Assembly: GCA_963724735.1 (NCBI GenBank)
Contig: CAVRVX010000037.1
Location: forward strand, 124,001-188,000
Source of the DNA: Rhodoplanes sp963724735
GTDB lineage: Bacteria > Pseudomonadota > Alphaproteobacteria > Rhizobiales > Xanthobacteraceae
DNA length: 64,000 bases
Reading direction: 5' to 3'
The position numbers were made by a program, and so were the translations under genes. Each line of letters opens with the position of its first letter. The first letter of the stretch is position 1. Positions 18,199-27,605 of this stretch are shown piece by piece. Under the pieces are notes generated by a model. That model did no database searches. It saw nothing but the letters and a program-made list of their open reading frames with translations, and was not told where the DNA came from.

Positions 18199-18888
18199 AT
18201 GAAAGCCTCCGACATCATGGCGACGGAGGTCGTGACCGTGTCGGCCGCAAGCAACGTGCAGGACGTGGCCGAAATCCTGCTCAAGCATCAGATCAGCGGC
18301 GTGCCGGTGGTGGATACGCGCGGCCATGTGGTCGGCATCGTCAGCGAGGGCGACCTCCTGCGGCGCGCCGAGACCGGCACGGGGCACGAACGCTCGTGGT
18401 GGCTCAAACTTCTGATGGGCCGCGAGGGGCTCGCCACCGAATATGTGCGCGAACATAGCCGCAAGGTCGCCGACGTCATGAGCCGCGAGGTGATCACGGC
18501 CGCACCCGACACGCCTGTCAGTGAAATCGCTGAAATCCTCGAACGCAGCCGCATCAAGCGTGTGCCGATCCTCAAGGACGGCCGGCTTGTCGGCATTGTG
18601 AGCCGAGCCAACCTGCTGCACGCGCTCGCTTCGCTGCGGAAGGAAATCGCCGCGCGCCCCGTCGCCGATTCCGAGCTGCGTGAGGCGATCATGAAACGGC
18701 TCGCCGACGAGCCCTGGATTCGGCCGATGCTGGTCAATGTGACGGTTGCCGACGGCGTGGCCGACGTGTGGGGCATCGTCGACTCGCCGGCCGAGAAGCA
18801 GGCCTTACGTATCGCGATCGAGACGACGCCCGGTGTCCGGACGGTGAACGACAACCTCATCATTCGTCCGGTTGCGAGCGGAGCGTGA
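18199..18888 (+). CDS. Tandem CBS domain plus BON domain protein
   Basis: The ATG at 18199 follows GGGAGGAGCGCACCC. The 229-residue product has two CBS motifs (about 1-60: MATEVVTVSAASNVQDVAEIL and HVVGIVSEGDLL; about 90-150: VMSREVITAAPDTPVSEIAEIL and RLVGIVSRANLL). A C-terminal BON domain (about 165-225) ends VRTVNDNLIIRP. CBS pairs bind adenosyl nucleotides such as AMP, ATP or SAM; BON domains are thought to bind membranes or hydrophobic ligands. This architecture is common and its role is not established. A hairpin directly follows the stop codon. Confidence 0.92.
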   Translation: MKASDIMATEVVTVSAASNVQDVAEILLKHQISGVPVVDTRGHVVGIVSEGDLLRRAETGTGHERSWWLKLLMGREGLATEYVREHSRKVADVMSREVITAAPDTPVSEIAEILERSRIKRVPILKDGRLVGIVSRANLLHALASLRKEIAARPVADSELREAIMKRLADEPWIRPMLVNVTVADGVADVWGIVDSPAEKQALRIAIETTPGVRTVNDNLIIRPVASGA

Positions 18889-18923
18889 CACAGCCCCGGG
18901 CCTGCGCGGGGCTGGCCTGTGTC
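18887..18923 (+). terminator. Hairpin terminator after the CBS-BON gene
   Basis: GACACAG at 18887 pairs with CTGTGTC ending at 18923, and inside it CCCCG pairs with CGGGG. The hairpin overlaps the stop codon. No strong T run follows, so it may act as a stabiliser rather than a classical terminator. Confidence 0.5.
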
Positions 18924-19406
18924 GGGGGGCGCAACGCAATCGCAGTCCGCGCCGGATCGCGGGAGAAATAACCGCGGTCGCGGCCCTTCTTCATGAGTGT
19001 GGCGCGGCACGCCACGCCGACGTCAGATCCTGCGGCGCCCGGACGGCCAAGCTTGCAAAGGGATGGTGAGCAGGACGCCGCCGACACACGGAATGACGGC
19101 GGTCACGTGGCTGTTCGGGGGCAAAAGAACCGTCATGGCGCTCTCCTGGGATTGGAGGGTGGTGGGCTTGTCGGAGCACGCGGATCCCATATGCGGCGCT
19201 CGCCACTTGCAACACCGCTTCGTCGTCGCATATTCCGCCGAGCCACGAGATCGGACGCTTCCGCTCCGGCGGCTGCGAAGCTCCTATCAAGCCGGGGGCA
19301 TGAGTGATGTGATCTACCTCACACAGGAGCGATCTCGACCAGATTCCACCCTGCTTCGCGGCAATTGTACTAGTTTGCCGACCAAGCAATACCTGCGAGG
19401 AAGACC
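18924..19406. other. Intergenic stretch without a supported gene
   Basis: About 480 bases between the CBS-BON hairpin and the next gene. A 37-codon frame on the minus strand (start near 19137) has no ribosome binding site or recognisable family. I see no RNA gene. The right end holds the GAGGAAG ribosome binding site of the solute-binding protein. Confidence 0.5.
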
Positions 19407-20456
19407 GTGCACAACAGAAGAAAACCGAGCATGAGCCGCATTGCGGGCCTGGTCTGCTTCGCCCTCTTCGGCGTTGCAGCCATCTTGGCCTCGATGCCTC
19501 AGGCATTCGCGGAGGATGAACTGAAGGTCGCCGTCGTTCAGGGGGCGCGTTGGGAAACAGCTGCGGCCGAACTTGGTCAGAACGCCGGGATTTTCAAGAA
19601 ATTCGGCATCGTGCTCGACTTCGAGTACGTCGCTGACGCGGAGGAGGTCAGACAAAGTGTGATCTCAGGCGCAGCCGTCATCGGCCTGGGTGTCAGCGCC
19701 ATGGCGGCGATGCAGGCGTATGAGCGCGGCGCGCCAATTCGGATCATCGGGGCGAATTTGGCGGGCAGCGTCAATTATTGGTATGTGCTCAAATCCTCGC
19801 CCGTTCGAAGCTACAAGGATATTGCCGGCAAAACCCTCGCCTATGAGCGAAACGGGTCATCGAGCCATTTCGATGCGATCGATTTTACAAAACAATTCCG
19901 CCTCAAGGCCAAGCTGGCGCCGACGGGAGGAGAGGCCCTGACATTGCAGCAGCTCAAGTCGGGCGAAATCGATGTTGGTTGGGCGGCTCCGCCGTTCGGG
20001 CTTGAAGAGATCGGACAGGACGCTATTCGGGTCGTTGCGCGCGCGAACGACGTGCCGAATATCCGCAAGAAGACTGTCAGCGTGATGATCGCAAACGCGG
20101 GCTTCCTGCAAAAACACAAGGACGTTGTCGGCCAATTCGTATGGGCCTATCGCAAATCCGTCGATTGGATGTATTCGGACCCGGCCGCCGTTCAGCGCTA
20201 CGCCGAACTTGCCGGCGTCTCAAGCGACGTCGCCAGCCGTCTTCGCGACCAGTTCTTTACCAAAGAAATGCTTTTGCCGGAAACGATCGTCGGCCTGAAT
20301 GCGATCATCAAAGACGCAGACGCTCTCGCGTATCTTCGTAAGGCGCTGTCGAGAAAGCAGCTTCGCGACCTGATTCAGATCCCGACAGGGTCGGATGCCC
20401 GATCCTCCTGCTCCGGCGGCGCCGGCATTCGATGTTGGCTAGGAATAGCCCCGTAG
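19407..20456 (+). CDS. NitT/TauT-type ABC transporter substrate-binding protein (orphan)
   Basis: I chose the GTG at 19407 because GAGGAAG lies 4-5 bases upstream; an ATG at 19431 is the alternative. The 349-residue protein has a signal peptide (cleavage near QAFA-ED) and the NMT1/TauA-like fold: VAVVQGARWETAAAELGQNAG, SAMAAMQAYERGAPIRIIGA, DIAGKTLAYERNGSSSHF, and GEIDVGWAAPPFG. Such periplasmic proteins bind sulfonates, nitrate, pyrimidine precursors or similar anions and deliver them to an ABC importer. No permease or ATPase gene is adjacent, so it may work with a transporter encoded elsewhere. The last 20 residues are Cys/Gly-rich and unlike the family. Confidence 0.85.
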   Translation: MHNRRKPSMSRIAGLVCFALFGVAAILASMPQAFAEDELKVAVVQGARWETAAAELGQNAGIFKKFGIVLDFEYVADAEEVRQSVISGAAVIGLGVSAMAAMQAYERGAPIRIIGANLAGSVNYWYVLKSSPVRSYKDIAGKTLAYERNGSSSHFDAIDFTKQFRLKAKLAPTGGEALTLQQLKSGEIDVGWAAPPFGLEEIGQDAIRVVARANDVPNIRKKTVSVMIANAGFLQKHKDVVGQFVWAYRKSVDWMYSDPAAVQRYAELAGVSSDVASRLRDQFFTKEMLLPETIVGLNAIIKDADALAYLRKALSRKQLRDLIQIPTGSDARSSCSGGAGIRCWLGIAP

Positions 20457-20710
20457 CGCCTGGAGGGTGCTAGCTCGCTCAATTTCTCCCACCCACGGCC
20501 GATCCTTGCAAGGCTCCGGCCCGGCGGCAGCACGCGACGATTGCGCACGCGCTGGTGACGCGCGTATTCGTGCCGCGCTTGCCGCATCGAAATGCGACTC
20601 CCCCCTGCGTTCTAGCAAGTGCTAATTATCGGGACGCGACGAGGTGAGCCTGGGCGATCTCGATCCGGCGGCGACGGGGTCGCGCAGGCGACACGGCGAC
20701 GGAGAGAACC

Positions 20711-21472
20711 ATGATCACTGAGTTGACGACTCACCTCGGCTTCGATCCTAACGCCCTCACATTCGCATCGCTATCGAGTCACCTGTCGGAGGTCATCGCA
20801 GCGAATATCACCGTCGCCAATGCGGTGGCTTTGATCGGCGCAATCTTCTATGTCATCCGATATTCGATGCGAACGATCGTGCCGCTGCGTTTTTTTGGCA
20901 TCATGGGGGATCTCGCCTTCGTCATCTACGGGGCCCTGTCGCATTCGATCGCGACTTTCTTTCTCTATCTCCTCTTGTTGCCGGTCAATTCCATTCGCCT
21001 CTATCAAATGATCAAGCTCGTCAGGCGGGCGCGCCTTTCGGCCGAGGGCGATCTCTCGATGAAGTGGCTTGAGCCCTACATGACTCACCGCCAATACCGC
21101 AAAAACAGCATCGTGTTTCGCCAAGGCCGGAAAGCGAACGAAATGTTCATTGTCGTCACCGGCAAGTTCTACATCCGGAGTCTCGACATCGAGCTCAAGC
21201 CTGGCTCTCTATTTGGGGAGATTGGATTTCTGTCGCCGCGCAACCGGCGCACGCAGACGGTGGAATGCGTCGAAAGCGGCAAGGTGCTGACGATCACCTA
21301 CGACAAGCTGCTCGAACTGTTCTTCACGAATCCGGAATTCGGCTACTATTTTCTCCGCCTCAGCAGCGAGCGCCTGCTGCACAATCTGGCGCGCCTCGAA
21401 AAAATCATCGAGGAGAACAAAGAGATCATCCGGCAACTGCAGAGCCAGGAGGGCCCCCGCCCCTCCGCGTGA
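20711..21472 (+). CDS. Membrane-anchored cyclic-nucleotide-binding protein (Popeye-like layout)
   Basis: The 253-residue protein has about three hydrophobic segments (roughly residues 32-50, 58-75 and 80-100) and then a cyclic-nucleotide-binding domain (about 115-215). Visible motifs are NSIVFRQGRKANEMFIVVTGKF, LKPGSLFGEIGFLSPRNRRTQTV and a C-terminal helix followed by a short coiled stretch (ARLEKIIEENKEIIRQL). Three membrane helices plus a cNMP domain without a DNA-binding helix is the layout of Popeye-domain proteins. The phosphate-binding cassette (GEIGFLSPRNRRTQTV) keeps an Arg-Thr pair, compatible with cAMP or cGMP binding. The role is unknown. GGAGAGAACC precedes the ATG. Confidence 0.85.
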   Translation: MITELTTHLGFDPNALTFASLSSHLSEVIAANITVANAVALIGAIFYVIRYSMRTIVPLRFFGIMGDLAFVIYGALSHSIATFFLYLLLLPVNSIRLYQMIKLVRRARLSAEGDLSMKWLEPYMTHRQYRKNSIVFRQGRKANEMFIVVTGKFYIRSLDIELKPGSLFGEIGFLSPRNRRTQTVECVESGKVLTITYDKLLELFFTNPEFGYYFLRLSSERLLHNLARLEKIIEENKEIIRQLQSQEGPRPSA

Positions 21473-21511
21473 TTTTCCGCAGGACCGATCGCGGGAAGCG
21501 TCGGCCCTTCC

Positions 21512-22570
21512 TTACGGAAACAGCGCGACCTGCTCGAGCCCTGCGGTCTCGGGAAAGCCGAGCATCAGATTCATGTTCTGCACCGCCTGGCCCGAGGCGC
21601 CCTTGACGAGATTGTCGAGCGCCGAGCCGATGATGGCGCGCCCGGGTTTGCGGTCCTTGGTCACCCCGATGAAAGTCATGTTGGAGCCGCGCACGTGACG
21701 CGTCTGCGGCATCTCGCCGAACGGCAACACGTGCACGAACGGCTCGCCCACATAGGCCTGCGCCAGGATCGCATGGAAATCCGCCGGCTGCTGCCCCGCG
21801 CTCGCGTGCACATAGATCGTCGAAAGAATGCCGCGGTTCATCGGCACGAGATGCGGCGTGAAGGTGGCGATCACCTCGCGCCCCGCGGCGCGCGAAAATT
21901 CCTGGTCGAGTTCCGCCATGTGGCGATGATGGCCGACCCCGTAGGCATGGAAACCCTCCGAGACCTCCGAGAACAGCATGTTCTCCTTGGCCGCCCTGCC
22001 CGCCCCCGTCATCCCCGACTTCGCGTCGATGACGATGTCGTCGACCGCGATCACGCCCTTGCGGATCAACGGGACGAGCGGAAGCTGTGCGCATGTGGTG
22101 TAGCAGCCGGGATTGGCGACGAGCCGCGCCTTTTTGATGTCGTCGCGGTAGACCTCGACCAGACCGTAAACCGCCTCTTTTTGCAGGTCGGGCGCGGCAT
22201 GCTCGCCGCCATACCAGCGCGCATAGGCGGCGGTGTCGGCGAGACGAAAATCGGCCGAGAGGTCGACCACTTTCGTGCGCGGCGCGGCCGAAAGAAGCGC
22301 GGCGACCACTTTCTGCGTGGTCGCATGCGGCAGCGCGCAGAATACGAGATCAAGCCTCGCGCTTGCCCAGTCAATGCTGTCGATCGCGACCAGCTTCGGC
22401 AGGTCGAACGGCGAGAATTGCGGGAACACGTCGCGCATCGCCTGCCCGGCCCGCCGATCGGCCGTGAGCAGCGCAATCTCGACCTGCGGGTGCCGCAAGA
22501 GAAGCCGCACCAGCTCCGAGCCGGTATAGCCGGAGGCGCCGAGCACGCCGATCTTTGCTTTGGTGGCCAT
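21512..22570 (-). CDS. argC: N-acetyl-gamma-glutamyl-phosphate reductase
   Basis: The 352-residue enzyme starts with the NADP Rossmann motif IGVLGASGYTGSELVRLL and has LVFCALPHATTQ, the catalytic NPGCYTT (Cys156), KSGMTGAGRAAKE and the GVGHHRHMAELDQE segment. It reduces N-acetylglutamyl phosphate to the semialdehyde in arginine synthesis, in the cytoplasm. Length and motifs fit the long-chain ArgC group. It stands between the Popeye-like gene (convergent, about 40 bases apart) and a DedA-family gene read in the same direction. Confidence 0.97.
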   Translation of the reverse strand: MATKAKIGVLGASGYTGSELVRLLLRHPQVEIALLTADRRAGQAMRDVFPQFSPFDLPKLVAIDSIDWASARLDLVFCALPHATTQKVVAALLSAAPRTKVVDLSADFRLADTAAYARWYGGEHAAPDLQKEAVYGLVEVYRDDIKKARLVANPGCYTTCAQLPLVPLIRKGVIAVDDIVIDAKSGMTGAGRAAKENMLFSEVSEGFHAYGVGHHRHMAELDQEFSRAAGREVIATFTPHLVPMNRGILSTIYVHASAGQQPADFHAILAQAYVGEPFVHVLPFGEMPQTRHVRGSNMTFIGVTKDRKPGRAIIGSALDNLVKGASGQAVQNMNLMLGFPETAGLEQVALFP

Positions 22571-22620
22571 GGGAGTCCTGCGCTGGGGTTAACGACGAAA
22601 GGCGTTATCGCAAATCGGCG

Positions 22621-23166
22621 TCACGCGGATAACCAATGCAAGCCCAGCGTGCCGGGCGCGAGCAGCACCGCCGCCCACAGGAACGCCGAGGCGAAATTGG
22701 CGATCTGAAAGTGCCACCACGGCATCATGAAAATGCCGGCGACCAGCGGCACCGAGGCGCGCAGCGGCCCGAAGAAGCGGCCGATGGCGATCGCGAGCAC
22801 CCCGAACCGGCGGACGAAGGCCTCGCCCTTGGGCAGCAGGTCCGGGTGGCGCGACAGCGGCCAGATATGGGCGATGCGATCCTTGAAGACGAAGCCGAGC
22901 CAATAGGACAGCCAGTCGCCGAGCGCCGCGCCAATGGCGGCGGCGACCCAGATCGGCCAGAATTCGAGCCCGCCCACGCCGATCAGCGCGCCAATGCCGA
23001 CCAGCGCCGCCCAGGCCGGAACGATGAGCGACATGAAGGCGAGCAACTCGGCAAAGGCGAGCAGCGCCACGATCGGCGCCGCCCACACCTGGTTGGCGCG
23101 CACAAACTCGATCACCGCGAGGGCGTATTCTTTCATCGGGTCGGTGAACAGCCATGATCCGAGCAT
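22621..23166 (-). CDS. DedA family membrane protein
   Basis: The ATG at 23166 follows an AAGG box; upstream codons in the same frame look non-coding. The 181-residue product has four to five membrane segments and the DedA (SNARE-associated/VTT) motifs: AFMSLIVPAWAALVGIGALIG, ALGDWLSYWLGFVFKD and the FGVLAIAIGRFFGPLRASVPLVAGIFMMP block with conserved Gly-Arg and Pro-Leu-Arg. DedA proteins are thought to be lipid scramblases or transporters recycling undecaprenyl phosphate or phospholipids. It is divergent from parE, with about 200 bases between the starts. Confidence 0.93.
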   Translation of the reverse strand: MLGSWLFTDPMKEYALAVIEFVRANQVWAAPIVALLAFAELLAFMSLIVPAWAALVGIGALIGVGGLEFWPIWVAAAIGAALGDWLSYWLGFVFKDRIAHIWPLSRHPDLLPKGEAFVRRFGVLAIAIGRFFGPLRASVPLVAGIFMMPWWHFQIANFASAFLWAAVLLAPGTLGLHWLSA

Positions 23167-23366
23167 GGCAGCCTTATACGTTGGTGCAGCGCTTGGCGAG
23201 CGGGTGGCGGCATTGCGCACGCGTCGCGCCATTCGGTCCGCTCGCGCGGCTTGCAATCGAGGGTCGTCGACGACTGCGCATGACGACCGCCGCCCTAATC
23301 TTTGCGCGGCGTCTATGCGATAGTGCAGTCCGATTCGCGGTTCTTCGAGCTAACGCAACGATAGAT

Positions 23367-25454
23367 ATGGCGAAATCCGCGCAAAGAAAGGCCGCCCGCG
23401 GCCCCGACCTGTTTTCCGACCCCCCGCCGCCCGCACCCGCGGCGGCCGTCCGGCGCGCCGGCGAGGGGGTGCGCAAGGGCGCTGCGCGCCGCGCCGCGAA
23501 CGGGCCGGCTGAGGGCGACTACACCGCGCAGGACATCGAGGTGCTGGAGGGGCTCGAGCCGGTCCGCCGTCGCCCCGGCATGTATATCGGCGGCACCGAC
23601 GAGAAGGCGCTGCATCACCTGTTCGCCGAGGTGATCGACAACGCGATGGACGAGGCGCTGACGGGACATGCGAGCTTCATCGAGGCGGAGCTCACCGCCG
23701 AGGGCTTCCTCAGCGTCACCGACAATGGCCGCGGGATCCCGGTCGATCCGCACCCGAAATTCCCGAAGAAATCCGCCCTCGAAGTGATCATGTGCATGCT
23801 GCACGCGGGCGGCAAGTTCGACTCCAAGGTTTACGAGACTTCGGGCGGGCTGCACGGCGTCGGCGTGTCGGTGGTCAACGCGCTGTCGGAGAAGCTCGAA
23901 GTCGAAGTCGCGCGCGGCGGCCAGCTCTACCGGCAGGTCTATCATCGCGGCAAGCCGGCGAACGGCCTGGAGAAGCTCGGCAAGGTCCACAACCGCCGCG
24001 GCACCAAGGTGCGGTTCAAGCCCGACCCGCAGATTTTCGGCGCCAAGGCGAAGTTCAGCCCGCAGCGCCTGTTCAAGATGGCGCGCGCCAAGGCCTATCT
24101 GTTCGGCGGGGTGGAGATTCGCTGGCGCTGCGACAAGGCGCTGCTCGCCGGCATTGAGGGCGTGCCGGAGGAAGAGACCTTCCACTTCCCCGACGGCCTG
24201 CAGGACTATCTCGCGAGCACGCTCAACCGCCAGACATTGGTGCACCCGGAGATTTTCACCGGCCGCTCCGGGAGACCCGGCGCGAACGGCGCGGTGGAAT
24301 GGGCGGTCGCCTGGACCGCCGACGGCGACGGCTTCCTCTCCTCCTACTGCAATACGATCCCCACCGCCGATGGCGGCACGCACGAGTCGGGCCTTCGCAC
24401 CGCGCTCCTGCGCGCGCTGAAGGATCACGCCGAGCGCACCGGCCAGGGCAAGCGCGCGGCCTCCGTCACCAGCGACGACGTGATGACGGGTGCGGGCGCG
24501 ATGCTGTCGGTGTTCATCCGCGAGCCGGAATTCCAGGGTCAGACCAAGGACCGCCTTGCGACCGGCGAGGCGCAGCGCATCGTCGAAGCGGCCGTGAAGG
24601 ACCCGTTCGACCATTGGCTCGCCGGCAATCCCGGCCAGGCGACCAAGCTGCTCGACTGGGTGGTGGAGCGCGCGGAAGAACGCCTGCGCCGCCGCCAGGA
24701 GAAGGAGATCGCGCGCAAGTCAGCGGTGCGCAAGCTGCGCCTGCCCGGCAAGCTTGCCGACTGCAGCGCGACCGCGGCCGAAGGCTCGGAGATTTTCATC
24801 GTCGAGGGCGACTCCGCCGGCGGCTCGGCCAAGCAGGCGCGCGACCGTACCACCCAAGCGGTGCTGCCGCTGCGCGGCAAAATCCTCAACGTCGCGAGCG
24901 CCGGCAAGGACAAGCTTGCGCAGAACCAGCAGCTCGCCGACCTCGTGCAGGCGCTCGGCTGCGGCTCCGGCGCGCATTATCGCGACGAGGATTTGCGCTA
25001 CGAGAAGGTGATCGTGATGACCGACGCCGACGTCGACGGCGCGCACATCGCCTCGCTGCTGATCACCTTCTTCTACCGGCAGATGCCGCAGCTCATCGAG
25101 AGCGGCCACCTCTATCTCGCGGTGCCGCCGCTCTACCGACTCTCGCATGGCGGCAAGACCTTTTACGCGCGCGACGACGCGCACAAAGACGAGATCATGC
25201 GCCGCGAGTTTCACGCCAACGCCAAGGTCGAGATCGGCCGCTTCAAAGGCTTGGGCGAAATGCTGCCCGGGCAATTGAAAGAAACCACGATGAGCCGCAA
25301 GACGCGCACGCTGCTGCGCGTTCAGCTCTTGACCGACGACCGCGCCGACACCGCGAAATCCGTCGAGCGCCTGATGGGGACGAAAGCCGAAGCGCGCTTT
25401 GCCTTCATCTCCGAGCACGCCGAATTCGCCAGCGATGAAATGCTGGATGTGTGA
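23367..25454 (+). CDS. parE: DNA topoisomerase IV subunit B
   Basis: Translation from 23367 (MAKSAQRKAARGP) gives 695 residues. The GHKL ATPase domain shows VLEGLEPVRRRPGMYIGG, EVIDNAMDEALTG, VTDNGRGIPVD and TSGGLHGVGVSVVNALS. The TOPRIM part shows IFIVEGDSAGGSAKQARDR, PLRGKILNV and MTDADVDGAHI, and the tail has RFKGLGEMLPGQL, followed by the Thr-Met-Ser of ParE-type subunits. With ParC it decatenates chromosomes and relaxes supercoils. No parC is adjacent. Nothing is unusual apart from an Ala/Pro-rich N-terminal extension of about 45 residues. Confidence 0.96.
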   Translation: MAKSAQRKAARGPDLFSDPPPPAPAAAVRRAGEGVRKGAARRAANGPAEGDYTAQDIEVLEGLEPVRRRPGMYIGGTDEKALHHLFAEVIDNAMDEALTGHASFIEAELTAEGFLSVTDNGRGIPVDPHPKFPKKSALEVIMCMLHAGGKFDSKVYETSGGLHGVGVSVVNALSEKLEVEVARGGQLYRQVYHRGKPANGLEKLGKVHNRRGTKVRFKPDPQIFGAKAKFSPQRLFKMARAKAYLFGGVEIRWRCDKALLAGIEGVPEEETFHFPDGLQDYLASTLNRQTLVHPEIFTGRSGRPGANGAVEWAVAWTADGDGFLSSYCNTIPTADGGTHESGLRTALLRALKDHAERTGQGKRAASVTSDDVMTGAGAMLSVFIREPEFQGQTKDRLATGEAQRIVEAAVKDPFDHWLAGNPGQATKLLDWVVERAEERLRRRQEKEIARKSAVRKLRLPGKLADCSATAAEGSEIFIVEGDSAGGSAKQARDRTTQAVLPLRGKILNVASAGKDKLAQNQQLADLVQALGCGSGAHYRDEDLRYEKVIVMTDADVDGAHIASLLITFFYRQMPQLIESGHLYLAVPPLYRLSHGGKTFYARDDAHKDEIMRREFHANAKVEIGRFKGLGEMLPGQLKETTMSRKTRTLLRVQLLTDDRADTAKSVERLMGTKAEARFAFISEHAEFASDEMLDV

Positions 25455-25751
25455 GGGGAATTGGCTGCGCCGTTTGAAATTCGCGAACCCGCAGCGCTCG
25501 TTACAAGGTTCTATTTGCGCGCTTGTATCATGGGTGCGCGAAACTTGATCACTAGTTGGATGTCTGAAATTAGCCGCTCACCGGACACGTTGCAGATATC
25601 GCAAGAGCGACGCGATTGACCCAACCCGGTCATAGGCCGGATCGAAATTTCGCAGTGCAGCGGTCTGCGCCCGCGGCGTTGTGTGCTATCCTTTTGGTCG
25701 GAAGCACGAAGGATGGGCCAAGAGCCGGCACGCTCGGCCAGCGGAGGATTG
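25455..25751. other. Intergenic stretch between parE and the IS-riddled island
   Basis: About 300 bases with no convincing gene on either strand. The right end has GGAGG about 8 bases before the ATG at 25752. No tRNA, attachment site or clear terminator was recognised. Confidence 0.4.
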
Positions 25752-26381
25752 ATGATCGACGTCGTTCCCGAGAAGTTGGCAAATGATGTGCCCGACCAGC
25801 TTCCTGAGAGTGTCCGATACGTGAAAAATGGGGAGGGTGGCAAATGGTGGGGAGCGGCCAAGGCTCGCGGCCAGATCTATTTTGGATGGTGGTTCGTTCC
25901 CCGTGATCTCCTCCGCCAGCGTGACTTACACCGAATTGAAGCTTGTACCCGAGATCGCTACAAGACCAGGGGTGTGGCCACTGCGGATTTCAATGCAATA
26001 AAGTTGGCATTCGAAAATCCAAGCCAGCACATCTGGGTCACATTTGAGGATGGCTATTTGTGGTGGTGTACGGTTCGCGACGGAATTGGTGTGAATCCAG
26101 ATAAGAGCAAAGAAAAAACAGAGGGGAGCTTCTGGCTAACCTGTAATAGACCGTGGAGCAATTATTCGATCGGCGGGAAGCTCTTGGCGAGAGCAGACCT
26201 CCCAGGCACTGTTGGCGCTGTAGCAGGATTTCGAGCGGCGATATGGGAGCCAACAGGGTCGCCTGACATTCTGCGGGTCATTCAGGATAAGACGAATCCG
26301 GATGCCGTTGCAGCAGCGGAATCACGCGAGGCATACACAGCCGCACTAGAGTCCTTGATCGACCGCTTTGTGGAACAGTTG
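25752..26381 (+). pseudogene. Restriction-endonuclease-like gene, N-terminal fragment
   Basis: GGAGG precedes the ATG at 25752. The 210 codons read YVKNGEGGKWWGAAKARGQI, HIWVTFEDGYLWWCTVRD, FWLTCNRPWSNYSIGGK and ALESLIDRFVEQL. The reading then runs into foreign DNA (a putative mobile element, 26382-29401). The continuation of the same gene lies at 29402, where HDRDFESLIDLIL follows in phase with the break. The joined layout, a conserved N-terminal module followed by a PD-(D/E)xK Mrr-like C-terminal domain, is one I know from uncharacterised restriction-like proteins; the naming is from memory and tentative. GC content is visibly lower than in the neighbouring parE. Confidence 0.7.
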
Positions 26382-27597
26382 GATCAAGTTTTTATGCTGC
26401 GAGTTTTTCATGTTGATACCATTTGTTAATGGCGGTTTCGGCTGCCCTGATGGATTTGGCCATGGGTAGTTCTGGATTGGCTGCGCCTGGCGAGATGATG
26501 GCTAAACCGGTCCGCAGCGAGCGGTTATAGAGGCGGGTGTAGAAGATGGCGGTGCGCAATCCCTTGGGGGTGATGCGGTAGCGGTGAGTTTTTGAGATGC
26601 GCTCGGTGAGGCCATGGAGGCGCAGCCGACGTAAGTCGTAGGTGATCCGTCCCGGGGTCAGTTGGCTGGGCTTTTTTCCCAGCAGTGGAGCAAGATGCTC
26701 GCGTAGATCCTTGCTGGTGAATGTGCCCTGGACGAGAAGGAACAGGAGCAGGAGGTGCAAAAGAGCCTGCACGCGTGGATCGGCGAAGCGCAGCGCTGCC
26801 GCGCGTTGATCGTTCACGGTGATAGGTCTTTGCATGTCTTGGAAGGAGGCTTCGCCGATGAAGCAATCGTGACCGATGCGTTGGACGTCAAGCAGACGTC
26901 GGTTGGCCGCAAAGCCGATCTTGCGCAGTTGCTCGAGATTTTCGATGCGTCGCCCGATGGCGAAGTCGCGGGTGTCGTTGATCGTCGTTTCGGTTCGAAG
27001 TGCTTGTCCCTCCTTGTGGTATTGCTTGATGCGGGTCTTCTTGTAGTCGACGTGCAGCGAAGGCACTACGCCGTCGGTGATGACGCGTGTGCGGAATGGC
27101 CCCGGGGTGCGGCGGTTCACCTTGCGGTCGAACACCAAGCTCACTTGGCTCGGGCGGCCGATATCGAGGTTCTCGCGGATCACCTCCTCGAAGAAGATGC
27201 GCCCCGTCACCGGCTGGTCGAGCACCTGGGTGAGCGAGAACTCGGCCTGCAGGATGGAGAGCTGGTAGCGATAACCGGCGGAGCGATCGCGTGCCGGAAA
27301 CGGATGCGGCAGGCGTCGCAGCCATTTGCGCAGAAATCGATCGATCTTGTCCGCCGACAGCTCGTCGCACAACCGCTGCATCAGCTTGGGGCTGGCATAA
27401 GACTTGACGCCGTTGTCCAGCGCCTCGAACGCCACCCCCCGCTTGGCAAGCTGGCGCTTGAGATACTCGTTGCCGTTGATGCAGAGCTTGGCATTGTAGG
27501 GAAAGTAGGAGCAGAACTTCAGGAAGAACGGCCCGAAGTCTTCATCGACGCAATAGAAATAGTAGTGGTTGACCATCGCGGTGGATTCCACGATCCA

Positions 27598-27605
27598 CGG
27601 ATAGG
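27598..27605. repeat. 8-bp target duplication of IS481 (left copy; right copy 28834-28841)
   Basis: CGGATAGG occurs immediately before the IS481 left end and immediately after its right end. Deleting the element and one copy restores the interrupted reading frame exactly. Confidence 0.95.

Noticed and set aside
18924..19406. Small genes in the gap before the solute-binding protein
   Set aside because: The short frames have no ribosome binding site or recognisable family, and longer ones are antisense or Arg-rich shadows.
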